From NCBI GenBank assembly GCA_029204225.1, contig CM055102.1, forward strand, positions 48,706,870 through 48,764,288: a stretch of 57,419 bases of DNA, read 5' to 3'. Origin of the DNA: Diphasiastrum complanatum (Eukaryota > Streptophyta > Lycopodiopsida > Lycopodiales > Lycopodiaceae). Shown in pieces: positions 35,950 to 47,029 of the stretch (the first letter of the stretch is position 1; each line of letters starts with the position of its first letter). The translations under genes and the position numbers were made by a program. The notes beneath the pieces were generated by a model that saw only the letters and a list, made by a program, of their open reading frames with translations, was not told the origin of the DNA and did not search any database.

Positions 35950-36890
35950 GAATCATATCTTACAATAAGGAGCAAGCAACTTCTGGACCATAATCACCAA
36001 TGTGGGCCCATAATCATGTCCTGCTCAAAGCAATGTGAGATCGACGTTCTGGTCAAAGCCAGGCGAGATCGATGTTCAGTCATTCAGAGGTGACAAAGTC
36101 TCCCATTCATCAACCATTCAAGCACTATATTCAGACTTTAAGGGGAAATTTCAGGATACCGGAGCAGTTGTATTAGTTGCTATGTGCAATGATTAGTCAG
36201 CTGTAAGCCAATCAATGAGAATGTGTAGCATAAGTATGTTTATCATGAGGCTTATTGATTAGGCTTTTTAATAATTTTGATAGCTTCATCGGGTGGGTTT
36301 CCTTCATTTTTCTTAGAAGATATTACGCATAAGCAATCTCTCTCGGTACTAATCCGTTAGATATCGATATCAATAAGAGATTCTCAACCAATATCTATAT
36401 CAGCCAAGGCTCTACGCCCACAAAAAGGTTACACTCTGAGACTAGGTTTCTCGTTGATAAGTACTTCACGAGAAGCTTCATGATTTAGAAGTGTGTGCTT
36501 GCTCCTATAGGCTCTCTCTAGGCCCAGCTACTAGGAGTAGGAAATTCATAATATATAAAACATTTGACACATAACAAGGTGGGAACCTTTCAAGATCATA
36601 TCTATAGAAGGGTAGAGCTGATGGAGGGTCCAGGTATCTTGTTCTCTTTGTGGTATGAGTGACTACATAGATGTGTGTGTATGTACATGTTCATAAAGAC
36701 ATGTACATACACACACATCTATAATGATGCACATACATGTACATATACAATGATGAGAACACCGTGTCATGCGAACACCGTGTCATACGCATGACAATCT
36801 GAAAAACAAAATTTGTTCAATTACTTTGATGTTCAAGAGTAAGATCAAGAGGTTGGTCTCAAAGGGCTTCAACAACACAAAACGAAAGGT
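35950..36890. other. Non-coding region upstream of the lipase
   Basis: No supported gene. It may include distal lipase promoter sequence. A perfect hairpin lies at 36669-36720 (listed separately), and GAACACCGTGTCAT is directly repeated at about 36757-36788. Confidence 0.4.
36669..36720. repeat. Perfect 21-bp inverted repeat, 10-nt loop
   Basis: Arm 36669-36689 (starting AGATGTGTGTGTATG) is exactly complementary to arm 36700-36720, with loop TTCATAAAGA. Part of the arm is a GT/AC run, so slippage could have helped create it, but the 9-10 bases outside the run also pair perfectly. It is probably the core of a small MITE or a transcribed hairpin. Confidence 0.85.
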
Positions 36891-36896
36891 GGCAAT

Positions 36897-37703
36897 TTGG
36901 AGCTAGTCAAGAGAATCAAAGGAGGGTCAATTGACAAAGATGTTATGGATCAGTTTTTGCAGCTTATTGAAGACTCAAGTAAGGTCAAAGGAGCAGCAAG
37001 GAAGTGTTTTTCAGGTTTACTTTACTTGTTCTATCTCATGTTTGAGCTATTTCATGTGGATGTGTGCAAATTGTTAAGATATGGACAAACTAGCTACATT
37101 GTCTTGCAATATCTTATTGTTGGAGTTGTACTAGCATTCTTGGCTGGTTTTGCTGATGGAAATGAAGCTATTGGAGGTTCATTATATCACTCATCCATGA
37201 TCAAGTTCTCAAGTGCTGAGCTACTTGATGCCAATGTTTCGAGATTGTCAATTTTTGGTGAATTCATGGTCATTTTCTTGTGTCAAGTAGATCTTGAAGA
37301 TGGACTAGTGAAACCCACTTGGTTTATGGAGTCATGTGGTGTTGGATTTGCATCATTGATGTACTCACCTACTCATGGATTTCCAAGGTTTGATGGTTTC
37401 TTGTGGCAAGATGGAGATGGAGGCTCATTCATGGAGTTTTATGGTGGAGACATATCAAGAAAGAACAAAGTTGGAGGAGACAAGCAAGAAAATGGTCATC
37501 ACTCACATTTATTGTTGGTTGCAGAGAGTTCAAAGTTTGAAATATGGCAGAATCATTTCATTCACATTCTATTTGGTTTTTCATGTTCTAGTTATATCTT
37601 GATGTGTAAAATTGATGTAAGAAATAGTGAACCATCCAATTTGGCCACACGTGTGAGCCTTCTGGATTTCAACATGATGAACATTGCCTCCTCACCATCT
37701 TGA
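36897..37703 (+). other. Unassigned open reading frame of 268 codons
   Basis: This is the longest uninterrupted plus-strand frame outside the transposon pol genes and the repeat-only frames. It starts MELVKRIKGGSIDKDVMDQF, has a hydrophobic segment near residues 60-90 (YIVLQYLIVGVVLAFLAGFA) and ends ASSPS. The last 35 or so codons are antisense to a copia gag on the other strand, so the 3' end at least is fortuitous. I recognise no domain. It may be a leftover exon or retroelement leader sequence. Confidence 0.25.
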
Positions 37704-38329
37704 GATGTCGATGTAGATCCACCTCTAGCTTGAAGCCTATATTCCTCATTGATCAAGATCTCTTGAAGATCCACCAAACTTGGCAAAGTTTTTGAATAGT
37801 AAGACTTTGTACAATGTTAGCATGAGCATCCAACAAACCATTAAGAATAACTTGAACAAGCTCTCCTTCCTTAATGCTTTGATCAATGCAAGCTAACTCA
37901 TCAATTAAAGTCTTCACTTTCAAAACAAAAGTATTAGGACTCTCTTCTTTCTTTTGTATGATTTGAGAAATTTGTCTTCTTAGAGTCAACATGCTATGAT
38001 TCATAAAGCTTATTCAAAGCTTCCCAAGCCTCTCGAGATAAATTGCACTTACCAATCTCCTTGAGTAGCTCATTGGTCATATTCATCTTAATCATGTGTA
38101 GAGCTTTCTTAGATCTCTTGTCATACCTCACTTGATCTTGTTGAACCAAGTATCTCTCCTCCAAACCTACAACAATATCCATCAACTCATGCATTTCAAA
38201 AAGTGATTCCATCCTTGCCTTCCATGTAATTGCTCGAGGTATTGCTTGAGGTAAGCCTATTATTGGTTTCCAACATGAATCCACTTGATGTAGCCATCTT
38301 TCAATGACCTCAAACATGTTCCAATGCAC
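37650..38329 (-). pseudogene. Copia gag (UBN2 type) remnant
   Basis: The minus strand encodes ITWKARMESLFEMHELMDIV, NLSREAWEALNKLYES, then in a second frame MNHSMLTLRRQISQIIQKKE, ESPNTFVLKVKTLIDELACI and ELVQVILNGL. In a third frame comes LPSLVDLQEILINEEYRLQA. This is the typical order of a UBN2 gag capsid region. It is broken by two frame changes. Its PBS and 5' LTR lie upstream at 38873-39480. Confidence 0.8.
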
Positions 38330-38872
38330 AAAGCACTCTTTTGAAATACAACAAATGGTTCCAAAAAGAAATCACAAAGATATGGAACCTCTCAATTCTC
38401 TTCTTGCACTTATAACTAACAAATCAGCACATAGAATGTAGAAATCTTGATCAACCTATGATCTACCACAATCTAACGAATCTTGCCACTCTCTAATATT
38501 GAAACACACCCTATTGAAGTCCAAAAATCTCAAAAAAATAGAGATCCAATCAAAATTAAAGTTTTGACAAAATCACAAAAAATTGAATATCTCAAATTCT
38601 ACATGCAATTGCCTAAAACTTGATATAGAATCTTGTAGCCTCCAATGAAGCCTTTCTAATGCATAAAAAATCAGCCAATTATAGTAAGCCAAGGTAGAAT
38701 TATAATTTATCAAGTTCATAAACCTAAATTTAGTTTTGACCTACAAAAGATCAATTCTACATATGCAAATTTCTTGATTTTTGAGTAGAAGCTATTCTAG
38801 CATGCTATAGAGATAGAAACTCCTCCAAATATTTGATAGATGTGGTTGATCCTTTCATAACCTCCAACACAA

Positions 38873-38884
38873 GCTCTAATACCA
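38873..38884 (-). other. Primer-binding site of minus-strand copia
   Basis: On the minus strand TGGTATTAGAGC follows the LTR end (...TTCACA). It is one base from the tRNA-Met PBS consensus. It lies about 550 bp upstream of the gag start, in the same orientation. Confidence 0.8.
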
Positions 38885-39132
38885 TGTGAAAAAATATGAA
38901 CCTGTAAGATCCAAAATCATCCTCTTGATCTTTGGTATGAAAGTCAACACAATCTACACCATTTGCATCATAGAATATTCAGCATCTACTTAATGAAAGA
39001 GATTCAAACTCAATAAGAGCTTGATCAAACATCAAACATAGGATGAAATGAAGTTTCTTTGCAAGATATCACCAATATAGTGCACCGATGGATAGATGAA
39101 CCCAAGAGAACTCATGTATAAGCATGAAATGA

Positions 39133-39174
<42 letters not shown>

Positions 39175-39480
39175 CTTATCATCCCATGTGTGTATGACTA
39201 TATATAGTAGATTCATGTCTCATTGATGATCTTGGTTTCTCTCCATATCAAAAACCCTACCAATAATGTGGACTAGATTCAATGTCTCCAACATTCGAAT
39301 TTGAATCTACCAAACTCGACCTCCTACTATTTCCCTCACTTTCTAAAAGTGGTGATTCAAAAACATTTGAACTAAAATAACTTTGAAATGACAATCTCTA
39401 ATTTTAATATGAAAATTGGCCTCAATTGCCAAATAAACAAATATAACCAAATTTGACTAAACTAGTTGAAATCTCTTACA
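38885..39480 (-). repeat. Copia 5' LTR (minus strand)
   Basis: The segment bounded by TGTAAGAGATTT (minus-strand start, 39480) and TTTTTTCACA (end, 38885) is followed by the PBS. A TATA motif (TATATATA, about 39200-39207) lies about 30 bp upstream of a CT run on the transcribed strand (39171-39136), as in a leader. The far boundary is a best guess. Confidence 0.6.
39136..39171. repeat. (AG)n microsatellite, about 36 bp
   Basis: A pure AG run within the copia LTR, just downstream of its TATA motif when read on the minus strand. Confidence 0.95.
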
Positions 39481-42400
39481 TCTATTATCATGTGAAATGG
39501 GTTACAAGAGGTGCCTTTTTATCTTTGGGGAGGCCCTTGCCCCTTGGTTTCTATTGGCTACCATAGCTTTTCAATCTTTCATAATAACCCAATAGACCAT
39601 TGTGTCCGTCACACAAAAACAGTATGCCAAGAGAGTAACAAAGTATTTTGCAATGGACCTATCTAGAATTTGATGGAGAATTAAATTTTTAAATATGCAT
39701 CAAACCACAGCTCTTGTTCGTAAAAAATCATGTAGTGGTATAAAAAGAGTAGCACACCATTTGCTACCATTTTGCTGGATCATGGGTAGAAGAAACTCAC
39801 AAAAAAACTTACTCGTAGAATGTCAAAACCGAAAAAGGAGGTGTTTGAGAGGACAAAGGGATTCAACGTTGTGCCATTATCTAAAATACTTTGTACATAA
39901 CAAAATTTGTATTTAACATGATACATTTTATTCACAAGTAGCAACTATATTAATGGCCATAAATGCATTGTCCTATTTTTGTGATGGACAAATATATTCC
40001 AATAGTACATATAAAATCATAATTGTAAAGAGAGATATAGCTATAAAAATATTGGGTAATGTTATTGAAAATGTACCCAAAAGATCATCTGCTTTAGCAA
40101 TGTATGCAATTACATAGAGTTGAGCAAAAGAAGATTGATCGAGCATCTGGATCCATACAAGAGACGACAATTTCTTTATGACCATATTGCAAATTGACCT
40201 TTGATAATGATAAGGAGATGTAACTTTAAAATTGTATACGACCTTTATTTTTATAATGATGTTGAATGAAATGAGATTTGTCAAATATTTGATTTGATAT
40301 CTAAATTGTGCTCTTTTGTATAACCATTGAAATAACTGATATAAATAACATCTTTTTGAATTATATCCTCTAGGATTGGTTGCTAAATGAAAAGCTCCTC
40401 TTGTTTGACTATGCAATTTCTCCATCTATATGCTCATGCTTCCATATTCTTTTGCGAAAAATGTCATGTGGTGTAACAGAAAATGTCGCAACCAATAAAT
40501 TGCATATATTAGAAATCAAATATATGATTATGATGTTTTGATGTATGCTTTGTCTAGAAAAGCAACTATTGACTTACCATATAGTGAGTAATTGAGCCTT
40601 TCCTTAACATTCTACTACTGATTTGACAAATGTATCACAATATTATTGTATACTTGTAATGTCATTTTTAGATGATTTTTCTTTTTGCATTACACCAACT
40701 AGATTGTCAAATTTTTGTCACACTACAATTTTTTATAATCTTGTGTTGTCCATATCTTCAAAGTCGGTTGATGCTACAACAATATCTTTCCAAACATTAC
40801 ATGTCACAGTAGAAGGCTTTTTAGTGTGATTGGACAAAAATCTTCTAGCTTTTGCACCACCAACAGATGGCTTATTTGGAACGTTCTCTGATAAATTTGA
40901 TATTTTTTTATTTTTTATTTTTCTATTTTCAGATTTCCCTTGTGAAAACATGTTTATGAAAGTACATTCTCTAATCTCTCAGTTCCAATTTTAGAGGCCG
41001 ATTCAGGTTCGGTATTCTGGACATACAAAATGTAATCATAAATCAAATTTTCAATAATTTGTACCTCAGTATGCAATGTGCATATGTGAACATTGATCAA
41101 CGGAATATTTATTGTTGAAAAAATCCATGACAACATAGCTTGGTCGTTTTAATATAATATCAAATATAAGATTGACATTAGCAAATTTACATGACCAAGA
41201 AAAATTACAATCCACTAGCATTTGACAAACAATAATAAATGAGATAGAAATATACTTGGAACGCTGCTAATCACCATGATTCATTCTTAGATTGAACACT
41301 AAATGATGAATCCTCTACATCATTTCTATTATTGTTTAATGTTTTAGACTCATTAAGTTTAATAACCAATATTATTTTTCCTTGGACTTTTGTAACATTT
41401 GATCATGTATGCCACAACTTTGTTGATATTAAAAAATTAATTGTTGGACTCATTATATTCCAATGTTCCACTCTCACATGTGTACAATTTATTGATAGGA
41501 AACGGTTCACCTACAAGTATAGTCATACTTTCATTAAGAAAGTATCTTGTTTTTCTGACTTGAAATGGATGAGGAAGAGGTGCTTTTGAATTTTCACATG
41601 TAAAAAGGCTTCTTGTACAATTTTAAACAATATAATATATGCTTTATGATTAATTCTTGAATCATCACATGTTCCATGCATAACTCTTGGAAGTCTGTGT
41701 ATTTTTTCTTGAGAACTTTGACTTCATGCTTTTCTTTTTAAAATTCTCAACAACTTTCAACATATCTTGATTGAATATTTGAAGGCCTATAACAATAGTT
41801 CACAATTCTAATATATTGGATCTCAACGTCTATTTTTGTAAATTTGTTTTCGCAAGTTATTTGAAGTATAGTCTCTCATTATTTGTTTGACTCAACAAAT
41901 AATCCAAAAATTGTGTTTGCTTCATTGGTTCATAGTACATCCCGTATTGACTCAACCTTTGATGATACCCCAGCAATTCATTGTGTCCAGCGGCACACAA
42001 ATTTCAGTAATTGGCCAGTAGTTTGAACGTCTAGAAAACATCATGTACTTGGATCTTTGGAATAAACTGATCAAATCGTCCACAGATCAATATTTTTAGA
42101 ATTATTTTCTCTAAGTTCTTTCTTAGAGCTCTCATTACCCTCAACAACTTTGGTGGTATTCTTATTAATTGAAGCACAGTTGAATGGGAGTACAATATAA
42201 AGATCTAACTTTTTCATTATTTCAAAATCAAACTAAATCATATAATAAGATAAAACATTCACATGAGACCTCAACAAGCATGTAAAACTTTAGTAAGCAA
42301 TAACAATGAATGTTATATAATTTACCTTTCAAATATTTTTGAAGGTTTTTGGAGGGAACACCATGCTCAACCAAGATCTATCCTCTTCTTCTCCTCCCAC

Positions 42401-42620
42401 TAGTGATATGGCACAATGATACTCTTTCATAAAAGTACAAATAAAAGCTTCTTGGTAGTGTGCTCAGTCGGCATGTTTATTTCATTCGAGTTAATCACCT
42501 GTTAGTTGTGCGTTAAAATTAAGCTAACCACACTCGTTAGACGGCGGACAACACCAAAGACCAGAAAAATGACAAAAAAATCTTGTCATTTATGATTTAT
42601 GTCTCTAATCATTCTCTCAC
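39481..42620 (-). other. AT-rich region with decayed, unidentified minus-strand coding traces
   Basis: No intact gene. On the minus strand protein-like pieces occur at about 42010-41890 (CAGHNELLGYHQRLSQYG, YYEPMKQTQFLDYLLSQT), 41136-40954 (TEVQIIENLIYDYILYVQNT), 40951-40733 (NVPNKPSVGGAKARRFLSN) and 40425-39973 (EKLHSQTRGAFHLATNPR, KKLSSLVWIQMLDQSSFAQL). They lie on one strand and may be exons of one decayed gene or a DNA transposon. I do not recognise the family. Confidence 0.3.
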
Positions 42621-42629
42621 TAACTTTGG

Positions 42630-43160
42630 ATTAGTATGGTATTGACTATGATGAAACCTTTGCACCTGTGGAAAAGATGGTAAGCATTAAAATTATCACT
42701 TCTCTTGCTACACTTAGGTTGGGTTCTATGGCAAATGGATGTTGCTAACATTTTCTTGAATAGAGACTTTGATGAGAAAGTTTACATGGAGCAACTTGAG
42801 GGCCACACTTCTCAAGACAAGTCAAATATAGCGTTTTTACTTCAAAAGAGTTTGTATGGGCTTAAGCAAGCACCAAGGAGTTGGTATTCTAAGCTTAATA
42901 CTTTTAACTCTCTCAAAACTTCATTATGAGTGAGTATGATCATTCACTCTTACTTTATAATGAATGGTAGTGATGTTATTATCGTCTTAATTTATGTGAG
43001 TAACATTATTTTAAGTGGTGGTAATAAGCAAGATATAGGAGGTGGAGCTTAAGCACGTTTTTTCAAGAGAATGTGTAGATGATATCTGCACCAAATCATT
43101 GGGAAAAGATTTTTATATAAAGAATAGATCACATCTTGGTTTATGCTCTAAATCTATGCT
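42630..43160 (+). pseudogene. Copia RT fragment and C-terminal tail
   Basis: RT motifs are visible in two frames: GIDYDETFAPVEKMVSIKI, then VLWQMDVANIFLNRDFDEKV, YMEQLEGHTSQ and LQKSLYGLKQAPRSWYSKL. A YVSNII piece sits where YVDDII is expected. After a large deletion the tail DDICTKSLGKDFYIKNRSHL remains, ending just before a PPT-like GAAGAGGGAG (43171-43180). It belongs with the LTR that follows. Confidence 0.75.
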
Positions 43161-43180
43161 AAAACTAGTTGAAGAGGGAG

Positions 43181-43734
43181 TGCAAAAATTGTCAATTAGT
43201 TTTCTACTTTTCTAGTAGGTTTGGCAATTTGAGCCGAGATGAGGCCAAATTAGCAAATAAGGTATACATGGTTATTTCACACATGTAAACCCAACATACA
43301 TGGTCAATTTTAGGTTGGGTCCAAATTCACTTAGTCAATTAGTACTAGTGCACATGTTCATTTTTAAGTTGGCAATTTCGGCCATTCTGACTAGTTTAGG
43401 GCATGTCCTGAATAAGATAGGCCAAACCCATCTACAAAGAGGATAGAGTTATTACTCTCAACTATAAATAGAAGGGTTGTGCTGGTACAGTAGAATCTCG
43501 GAAGTGCTTCCATTTTGGAAGCTTTGGAGCCAAGACTATTTCATTATTTTTGGTTCTCTTCTATTTATGAGTAGAATACTTGTTCTAAGCTTGATCTATC
43601 TATATCGAAGAGTGGTAATAAATCATTTTTTGCTATTGTATGGCTTGTTAATATAGAATTGGATCAAATCTTTTCATATGCAAAATAGATTTTGATTCTA
43701 TCTTTTTTTTATAGAGTTATAACAATCAAGGACA
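43181..43734 (+). repeat. Copia 3' LTR
   Basis: It starts TGCAAAAATTGTC after a polypurine tract and ends near AATCAAGGACA. A TATA box (CTATAAATAG) lies at about 43462. The end is approximate because no duplication could be matched. Confidence 0.6.
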
Positions 43735-44061
43735 TGATTGTTAGAGAGTATGCAAATCAGATCCACAATCTCAGCCTCTATAGTTTACCTGCATGCTAAA
43801 ACTACAAAATCAAGAAACAAGAAAGTTAATCCACATCTACATTCCACAAAACAAGAAAGTAAGCAAGAGATCTAACTAATCCACAATCACAAAGGAAATC
43901 AAAATATGCTCATAGAAATTTCATTCAAGAAAATTGCCATGAACAAGAAGCTTCACAATCATCAAGAACTCGTGGAAGATCTTCTTTATTCACTCAAGAA
44001 CAATTGACAATACAATCAAAGCTCCCTCACAAGAGAGGGGGGGCCCTTAAATAAGCAAGGC
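43735..44061 (-). repeat. LTR-like repeat (minus strand), full copy
   Basis: The block 43927-44061 is nearly identical to 48567-48690. Read on the minus strand it has a TATA-like CTTATTTAAGGGCCCC followed by CTCTCTTGTGAGGGAG and GAATAAA, the layout of an LTR promoter/R region. The flank to 43735 probably completes the LTR. Confidence 0.55.
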
Positions 44062-44299
44062 TTCCCATTCTCGGATCAGCCGCACATACTTCTCCATCCG
44101 GATGGCTGAGGCCTATGGGGCCTAGAACTGTATGTCCTTAGGCTTAACCAGAGGGGCATCAACTATCAGCGCACTCGATGATCCATCTCGTACTTGGCCG
44201 ATCTGGACCATCTGGTGCTTCAGTTGTTGTTGGACCTCTTCCAAATTTGGACCTTGTTCTCGAGCATTTGATGCTGGCTTACCAACCAATGCATGTGGT

Positions 44300-45705
44300 A
44301 GCTTGCTTCGGATAGGCCGATCATTGAGCGCTTAGCTACTTCGGAGAGCTTCTTAGGGTTAGTGAGGGTTGGGTACTGATCGAGGGTTTGAGCTGGTGAA
44401 GTTAATCCAAAAATAGGCATTGTGTAGAAAATGAAGATGGAGGTGGAGGGAGTGGAGGAATAATGCTAGTAGCAATGGTGGTTGTTGTTGTTGTGGTGGT
44501 GGTGGTGGTTATTGGAGGGGTCAGACTTCTTCCTGACTAATCTACCTTCTCTGGTTCATCATCACTTATTTCCATTAGGTCCGCAACATCAAAATATTGC
44601 AAAGTGTCCAAGGTGTGGACTTGCTGGGCCTGTGGCTATTGACCTTGTGGCTGTTGGGCCGCTTCCGTGTCTTAGGAACTGGAACTCCCCACTCCTCCCC
44701 CCCCAAAGAAATGGTGCGTTTGGTGAAGTTGATGGCATTGGCGTGTAATCAATATGGGTGGGGTGGTGACCTTTTCTGGTTGACCAACTACTTGTGATGT
44801 GGTCATGTCTGGTGCTGTTGTAGACGTAGCTGCTCCATCACTCTCGTCGATGGTGTGTGAGGGTGAGGAGTGTTGTTGAGAGGCTGAAATTGAGCTTCCA
44901 TCATCTGAAGCTAAACTGTCTGATGTTGTTCTATCGGGTGATTTCCTCCTAGTCTGAAGCTTCCTGCGTATTTGTTGTTGTCGTGTGTCTGGCAACTGGG
45001 CCTTGGAGGTATCAGCCTATTGAGCTTCCAAGGATGCAGCTACTTGTGGATCTGGTTGTGGTCTTTGTCGCTTGTGTACCAGTGGAAGAATACTAGTGTT
45101 TACCCTTTTGGGTGGGAGTCCCGATGGTGAATAGCCCGTGAGCGTGAACGCTTGGACGGTTTTGACCCTATGGGAATGTCCCATGCTTTGTCCGCAAGTT
45201 GTAGGTGTTGTTGGAGTTTGGGCCCGTTCTGTTCTTGTTGGAGTGTGATATCCGTCATGAGATAACCTAGGACGGTTACTGGCTACTTGTTTTTAAGACA
45301 CTCATGAAGGCTGTTCGAAGCAAACCGTGCCCAATCATAGAGGTTCTAGGCATGCAGTCGTGAATCTGCCATCATGTGGACTAGGGACATGGGTACCCTC
45401 AGCACTTGTGTACTTGGTTGTTGTGTGCATCTGGTCAGATATGCACATGCCGCTTGCAGTTGTTGATCATTGATGGCCTCAACTCTGTATCTGTCCTTAT
45501 TCTTCCATTTGTCCACGGAGGGGTCTATGTATTTGAAGTAGGATGTCTGCTCAATCTTCTGGAGTGTCCTTGTGACAGCATTTGGTCCTCGAGGAAACCC
45601 AAAGGGTTGCAAGTCGGCTGTCGCAAAAGATATGTTATAAACATAGTTCCTGACAGGGGGAACTATGAGTTGGCACGACCTTGTGTGGAAAGCAAAGTAT
45701 GTCAT
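44300..45705 (-). pseudogene. Unidentified decayed ORF, globular start and low-complexity end
   Basis: The minus strand starts MTYFAFHTRSCQLIVPP and continues PFGFPRGPNAVTRTLQKIEQ, YFKYIDPSVDKWKNKDRYR and QQLQAACAYLTRC. After a stop, disordered Ser/Thr/Gln-rich sequence follows (SLASDDGSSISASQQHSSPS), then a Thr run encoded by ACC/ACA triplets at about 44515-44475. The order resembles the extra ORF found 3' or 5' of pol in some plant gypsy elements, but no domain is recognised. The plus-strand frame over 45406-45891 is its shadow in part. Confidence 0.35.
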
Positions 45706-46263
45706 GGAATGAAGGATGGTGACAGAATGTGGTTGGATAAGAAGATGGAAGGTATAAGCTCAAAAAGCGGGAAAGGTGGAGATGTTGGTCAAGGATGGAT
45801 ATCTATGGAAATGAATGTATGGAGGTGGGAAATGAACTGGAAGGAAACCACAAGTTTTGTGATGTTGATGATATTATATTCAATAGTGTAATGGGAGCGT
45901 GATTAATGCTCACATGACACTATCCCTCAACATGCAAAAAATTACAAAATGATGTGTTTTCTACCGGCAATGTTAGGTTTAGAGATGTTTGGTGATGGAG
46001 CTCTCAATGGTAAGCGAACGATGATGGTGGATAGTTGGTGGAGGTGGGTGCAAACGATAACAGATGCAAGGAACAACAGAGCGTCATGATCGTGCACAGG
46101 AACAAGAAGATCTCCAGTAGATCGTAGCAAGAAATGCCAGAATTTGCACTTCGCTGAGGTGCGAATGGCGTCGGGGTGATGGCATTTATGAACACCGTCG
46201 TCTGGGTTCGGATGAGATGGGACGGGCTAATTCGTTGAATTTTGAATTTGGAATCGCCAGTCA
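45706..46263. other. No supported gene
   Basis: Nothing recognisable. On the minus strand it continues from the minisatellite toward the unknown ORF and might be LTR or leader sequence of a gypsy element. Confidence 0.3.
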
Positions 46264-46605
46264 AGATTTGAGTGAGTCGTTTTGATCAAGATCTGATAGA
46301 TGGCTTCGGTTGAGATTTGAGACAGAGTGCTCCGGTCGAAATCTGATGGAGTGTGTCGGTCGAGATCTGATAGAGTGCTCCAGTCGAGATCTAATAGAGT
46401 GCTCTGGTTGAGATCTGATAGAGTGCTCCGGTTGAGATCTAATAGAGTGCTCCGGTCGAGATCTGATAGAGTGCCCCGATTGAGATCTGATAGAGTGCTC
46501 CGGTTGAGATTTGACAGGATTCCTTCGATTGAGATTTGACAGGAGACCTTTGGTTAAGATTTGACAAGAGACCTTTGGTTGAGATTTGACAGGGGTCCTA
46601 TATGG
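46264..46605. repeat. 24-26 bp minisatellite, about 14 units
   Basis: Units of the form AGATCTGATAGAGTGCTCCG plus GTTG repeat from about 46264 to 46605. The first ten or so are 24-bp units with a GAGTGCTCCGG core. The last four are 24-25-bp units with a GACAGGAGACCTTTGG core, so there are two subfamilies. In one frame the array encodes an 8-residue repeat RSDRVLRL, which is a consequence of the 24-bp period. Confidence 0.92.
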
Positions 46606-47029
46606 AGGTGTGTTTGCAAGGGAAGAACTTCAGGGGGAAAATATGACTGGGGCTCAGAGTAGAAGTTCTTATGGGAAAGGTGTATCTCAATGAATGATTG
46701 TATTCTTAATTAGGAATATTGAGATACTAGACAGACAAAAATGAGATGGGCCAAAAGTGTGAGAATCTCTTCCTTATGGTGTAGCCTATCATTTGTTGAC
46801 CTAGAACATTCATGACAAATAGGTATTTATAGAAAAAAGAAAATGCATAGAAAGTAAATAAGTACAGGTAAATAATGTACAGGTATGAATTAGAACAAGA
46901 AAACAGGTTAAAATAGGCATGCAAAAAGAGAATAACAAGCAAGAAAATAGAAAATAAAAATATAGAATATATACCAGGGAAAGTGTTAATTTGGGTCAAC
47001 AAAAAACAACTCTTTGTAATACCGCCGTA
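46606..47029. other. No supported gene; AT-rich flank of gypsy remnant
   Basis: AT-rich sequence immediately 3' of the minus-strand gypsy integrase. It could be the start of that element's 3' LTR, but no TG..CA boundary is visible. Confidence 0.3.

Noticed and set aside
45406-45891. 161-residue plus-strand frame
   Set aside because: The first half is antisense to a more protein-like minus-strand frame; no family or start support.
46327-46539. 70-residue RSDRVLRL repeat protein
   Set aside because: The 24-bp DNA period explains an 8-residue repeat. Unit changes do not show codon-like conservation.
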